The notes beneath the pieces are model-generated. The model was not told where the DNA came from. It searched no databases and was given only the letters and a program-made list of their open reading frames with translations. A stretch of DNA of 64,000 nucleotides, from positions 3,267,009 to 3,331,008 of the forward strand of contig NZ_KI421498.1 of the NCBI RefSeq assembly GCF_000473105.1, in the 5' to 3' direction. The translations under genes and the position numbers were made by a program. Positions 61,382 to 64,000 of this stretch are shown piece after piece. Within the stretch, counting starts at the first letter, position 1. Each line of letters opens with the position of its first letter. The DNA is from Phaeobacter inhibens DSM 16374. GTDB lineage: Bacteria > Pseudomonadota > Alphaproteobacteria > Rhodobacterales > Rhodobacteraceae.

Positions 61382-64000
61382 TTGCCCACCTTCCATGTCA
61401 GGTCCTTGGGACCGGTGCCCACCGGTGAGGTTTGAGGCTCTACCGCAGGTTGGCTTTCGTCCAGATCCTGCGGCGCGGCGGCTTTTTCGATCTTTACCTT
61501 CAGATCGAACCACGCGGCCTGACCGGTGATCGGGTCGGAATTGGCCCAGCGAAGCCCGTCGCCCTTCGGCGGCAGCAGCTCGTGTATCAGATGATTCAGC
61601 AGGAAGCCCTTGGTGGCTTCCGGCGCGTTTTCTTCCAGTGCCCAGGCGCCCTTGCGTTTGCCAATGGCGTTCCAGGTCCAGACGGTGTTTTCATTGAGCG
61701 CCGCCATCTCCATCACGGGCACGGTGATTTCACCGTGGGGGGAGGTGACCCTGGCCCAGTCGCCATCGCTGAGGTGGTTTTCGCGCATCAGCTTGGTCGG
61801 CACATAAAGCGGATTGCGGCCGTGGATCTGGCGCAGCCAGGCGTTCTGCGTGCCCCAGGAGTGATACATTGCCATGGGGCGCTGGGTGAGGGCGTTGACG
61901 GTGAAGCCGTCGTTGCCCTGCTGATCGGTTTCATACCAGATCGGCAGCGGGTCCATCGTCTCTTTGATGCGGTCGCGTAGGTGCTCGGGCGGCTGGCGCT
62001 CACCGTGGCCTTCAGCGGCCAGCTGGAATTTGCGCAAGGGCTCCACATAAAGCTGGAACAGATAGGGCTGTGGGCTGTCAAAGAGACCGAGATTCACCGC
62101 CCAGTCCTGATAGGCCATGTTCCAGGGTTTGAAATAGCTGGCCTCGGCCGGGATATGTTCGACAAAGAAACCGCCCTTTTCGATGTATTTGTTCAGCTGT
62201 TCGGGATTCACCTCGCCCCGGCCAACCTTGTCGCCATTCTCACCGCGAAAGCCAGCCAGCGGGCCGATGCCCGGCTTGCGTTCATGGTTCACGATATAAT
62301 CGGCATAGTCCTGCCATTTGGCGGTGCCGTCTTCATGGGTGAAGCCGGGCAGCTTCATCTTATTGGCAAGCTGCACCAGCACGGTCTGGAAACCCCGCAC
62401 ATCGCGGTCGGGTTCGACCACAGGCCAGCGGATCGCATCCGCTGCGCCGTCGGCTTCGCAGATGGGGCGGTCCAGCAGTGAGATGCAGTCGTGGCGTTCC
62501 AGATAGGTGGTGTCGGGCAGGATCAGATCGGCATAGGCCACCATCTCCGACGAATAGGCGTCCGAATAAATGATCCGGGGGATCACATAGTCGCCGTTGT
62601 CATCGGTGTCGGTCAGCATCTCCATCACGCCGCGCGTGTTCATCGAGGAGTTCCACGACATATTCGCCATATACATGAACAGCGTGTCGATCTTGTAGGG
62701 ATCGCCGGCATGGGCGTTGGAGATCACCATATGCATCAGCCCGTGGCTGGACATCGGGTTTTCCCAGGTAAAGGCCTTGTCGATGCGGGCGGGGCTGCCG
62801 TCGGTTTTCAGCGCCAGATGTTCCGGCCCGTGTACAAAGCCCAGATGCGGGCCATCCAGCGGTTTATTCGGGGTGACGCGGCAATGGGGCGCGGGATGCG
62901 CCTCTACCGGTTTGGGGTAGGGCGGCTTGAAGCGGAAGCCGCCGGGGGCCTCCACCGTGCCCAGCAGGATCTGCAACACATGCAGCGCGCGGCAGGTCTG
63001 GAACCCGTTGGCATGGGCCGAGACGCCGCGCATGGAGTGCATGGCGACCGGCCGGCCTTTCATGGTTTTATGGGTTTCACCGCGGAAATCGGTCCATTCC
63101 TGATCCAGCTCAAACGCCTCGTCAAAGGCGACGCGGGCCAGTTCGGCGGCGATGGCACGGATGCGTTTGGCGGGGATGCCGCAACGCTCAGCCACGGCTT
63201 CGGGGGCGTAGTCATCGCTGAGATAGCGCTGGGCCATCAGCTGGAACACCGACACATGGGTGATGCCATTGAGTTCAAACGAGCCGCCCAGATCGGGGCG
63301 CACGCCGCGCATATCAAAAGGCGCCAGCTTGCCGGTGGTGCGGTTGATGACCAGCGGCGCGCCGTGATCGTCGCGCAGGAACAGGCCATAGTCGGGGCTG
63401 TCCGGATCCTGATTGACCAGCACCGGCGCATTGGTGAACTGGCCGAGGTAGTCGAGGTCGATCTTGCCGGCCTTCATCAGCACATGCACCAGCGCCAGGA
63501 TGAACAGCCCGTCGGTGCCCGGCGTGATGCCGACCCAATCGTCAGCCACAGCATTGTAGCCAGAGCGGATTGGGTTTACCCCGATGACCCGCGCGCCACG
63601 CGCCTTGATCTTGCCGATGCCCATCTTGATCGGGTTGCTGTCGTGATCCTCGGCGACGCCGAACAGCATGAACAGCTTGGTATGATCCCAGTCGGGCTGG
63701 CCGAATTCCCAGAACGCGCCGCCCATGGTGTAGATGCCGGCGGTGGCCATATTGACCGAGCAGAAACCGCCATGGGCCGCATAGTTGCAGGTGCCAAAGT
63801 TCTGCGCCCAGAAACTGGTGAAGCTTTGGGATTGATCGCGGCCGGTGAAAAACGCCAGCTTTTCCGGGTTATCCTCGCGGATCGGTTCCAGCCAGCCCGC
63901 GGCGATGTCCAGCGCTTCATCCCAGGAGATTTCCTCAAACTTGCCGGAGCCGCGCGGGCCGACGCGTTTCATCGGCGCGCGCAGACGTGACGGCGCGTTG
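61378..64000 (-). CDS. soeA: SoeA-like molybdopterin oxidoreductase (sulfite dehydrogenase catalytic subunit), partial
   Basis: The N-terminal part lies beyond the window; about 873 residues are visible. The frame is open to base 64000, and the first Met codon at 63972 is internal (RLRAPMKRVGPRGSGKFEEIS). It is a DMSO-reductase-family enzyme with bis-MGD: WDEALDIAAGWLEPI, FMLFGVAEDHDSNPIKMGIG, GVNPIRSGYNAVADDWVGIT and the C-terminal RENHLSDGDWARVTSPHGEI. Together with the four-cluster subunit and NrfD-like anchor it fits cytoplasmic SoeABC, which oxidises sulfite to sulfate in Roseobacters. A DMSO- or polysulfide-type reductase cannot be excluded without the N-terminal Cys motif. Confidence 0.85.
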   Translation of the reverse strand, partial: NAPSRLRAPMKRVGPRGSGKFEEISWDEALDIAAGWLEPIREDNPEKLAFFTGRDQSQSFTSFWAQNFGTCNYAAHGGFCSVNMATAGIYTMGGAFWEFGQPDWDHTKLFMLFGVAEDHDSNPIKMGIGKIKARGARVIGVNPIRSGYNAVADDWVGITPGTDGLFILALVHVLMKAGKIDLDYLGQFTNAPVLVNQDPDSPDYGLFLRDDHGAPLVINRTTGKLAPFDMRGVRPDLGGSFELNGITHVSVFQLMAQRYLSDDYAPEAVAERCGIPAKRIRAIAAELARVAFDEAFELDQEWTDFRGETHKTMKGRPVAMHSMRGVSAHANGFQTCRALHVLQILLGTVEAPGGFRFKPPYPKPVEAHPAPHCRVTPNKPLDGPHLGFVHGPEHLALKTDGSPARIDKAFTWENPMSSHGLMHMVISNAHAGDPYKIDTLFMYMANMSWNSSMNTRGVMEMLTDTDDNGDYVIPRIIYSDAYSSEMVAYADLILPDTTYLERHDCISLLDRPICEADGAADAIRWPVVEPDRDVRGFQTVLVQLANKMKLPGFTHEDGTAKWQDYADYIVNHERKPGIGPLAGFRGENGDKVGRGEVNPEQLNKYIEKGGFFVEHIPAEASYFKPWNMAYQDWAVNLGLFDSPQPYLFQLYVEPLRKFQLAAEGHGERQPPEHLRDRIKETMDPLPIWYETDQQGNDGFTVNALTQRPMAMYHSWGTQNAWLRQIHGRNPLYVPTKLMRENHLSDGDWARVTSPHGEITVPVMEMAALNENTVWTWNAIGKRKGAWALEENAPEATKGFLLNHLIHELLPPKGDGLRWANSDPITGQAAWFDLKVKIEKAAAPQDLDESQPAVEPQTSPVGTGPKDLTWKVGK

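Noticed and set aside
62491-63990. 499-residue plus-strand frame
   Set aside because: It lies opposite soeA, whose cofactor motifs are clear; the antisense frame has no motif.

Overview
The window is about 62% G+C by eye and densely coded. It reads as a chromosomal segment of a marine alphaproteobacterium of the Roseobacter group (Rhodobacteraceae; a Phaeobacter/Ruegeria/Leisingera-like genome is my best guess). The pointers are Roseobacter-type families (DUF6638, DUF1523, the GT14-DUF5928 glycosyltransferase), alphaproteobacterial gene pairs (glnK-amtB, mlaA-mlaC) and a SoeABC-type sulfite dehydrogenase. No rRNA, tRNA, CRISPR array, insertion sequence or prophage was recognised.

Layout. 1-3826: tail of an unidentified gene, two low-G+C accessory genes, then a DUF6638 / small membrane protein / DUF1523 operon. 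3885-7020: GT14-DUF5928 glycosyltransferase facing a divergent sulfotransferase, then a Nudix hydrolase. 7128-11002: ilvD, then a BenE-type transporter divergent from an XRE-cupin regulator with two strong palindromic operator candidates. 11176-17420: DMT exporter, smpB, a hypothetical gene, rhodanese plus aromatic aminotransferase, glnK-amtB. 17692-25136: class A penicillin-binding protein, GNAT, mlaA-mlaC, and a type I secretion ABC/HlyD pair without a substrate gene. 25261-31669: RidA-GDPD-FemAB-like-PCD operon, peroxiredoxin, ferredoxin reductase-rsmD, HAD phosphatase, small lipoprotein. 31755-38443: map, mscS, sfsA, a cinA-GNAT-CMD-OmpA operon with overlapping genes, LysR. 38621-43707: DUF4399, NIPSNAP, ABM and small secreted proteins, a PfpI protein, FadH, RppH. 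43747-51071: secreted protein, DMT/MarR pair, adenosine kinase-nth, Ada-like protein, YafY regulator, OmpA lipoprotein, FMN reductase. 51149-57270: VOC protein, a split MnmC pair, DMT, Slt, dapA. 57641-58989: an ECF41 sigma factor with its carboxymuconolactone-decarboxylase-family partner and a near-ideal autoregulatory promoter. 59137-64000: soeABC with an extra gene between soeA and soeB.

How the genes work together. Nitrogen sensing and uptake (GlnK-AmtB), branched-chain amino acid and lysine synthesis (IlvD, DapA), envelope building and upkeep (PBP1A, Slt, MlaA/MlaC, two OmpA-family proteins, MscS) and RNA/translation maintenance (SmpB, RsmD, MnmD, Map, RppH) are ordinary chromosomal functions. 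The more distinctive parts are the low-G+C genes at 243-1520 and 60815-61381. Two of them end in 4-bp overlaps with the following housekeeping gene, and so are neatly embedded in operons. Also distinctive are several divergent regulator/transporter pairs with visible operator-like palindromes, the ECF41 module, and the divergent split of the two MnmC activities. No complete novel defence or mobile system was found. The best candidates for undescribed biology are the coupled low-G+C insertions.
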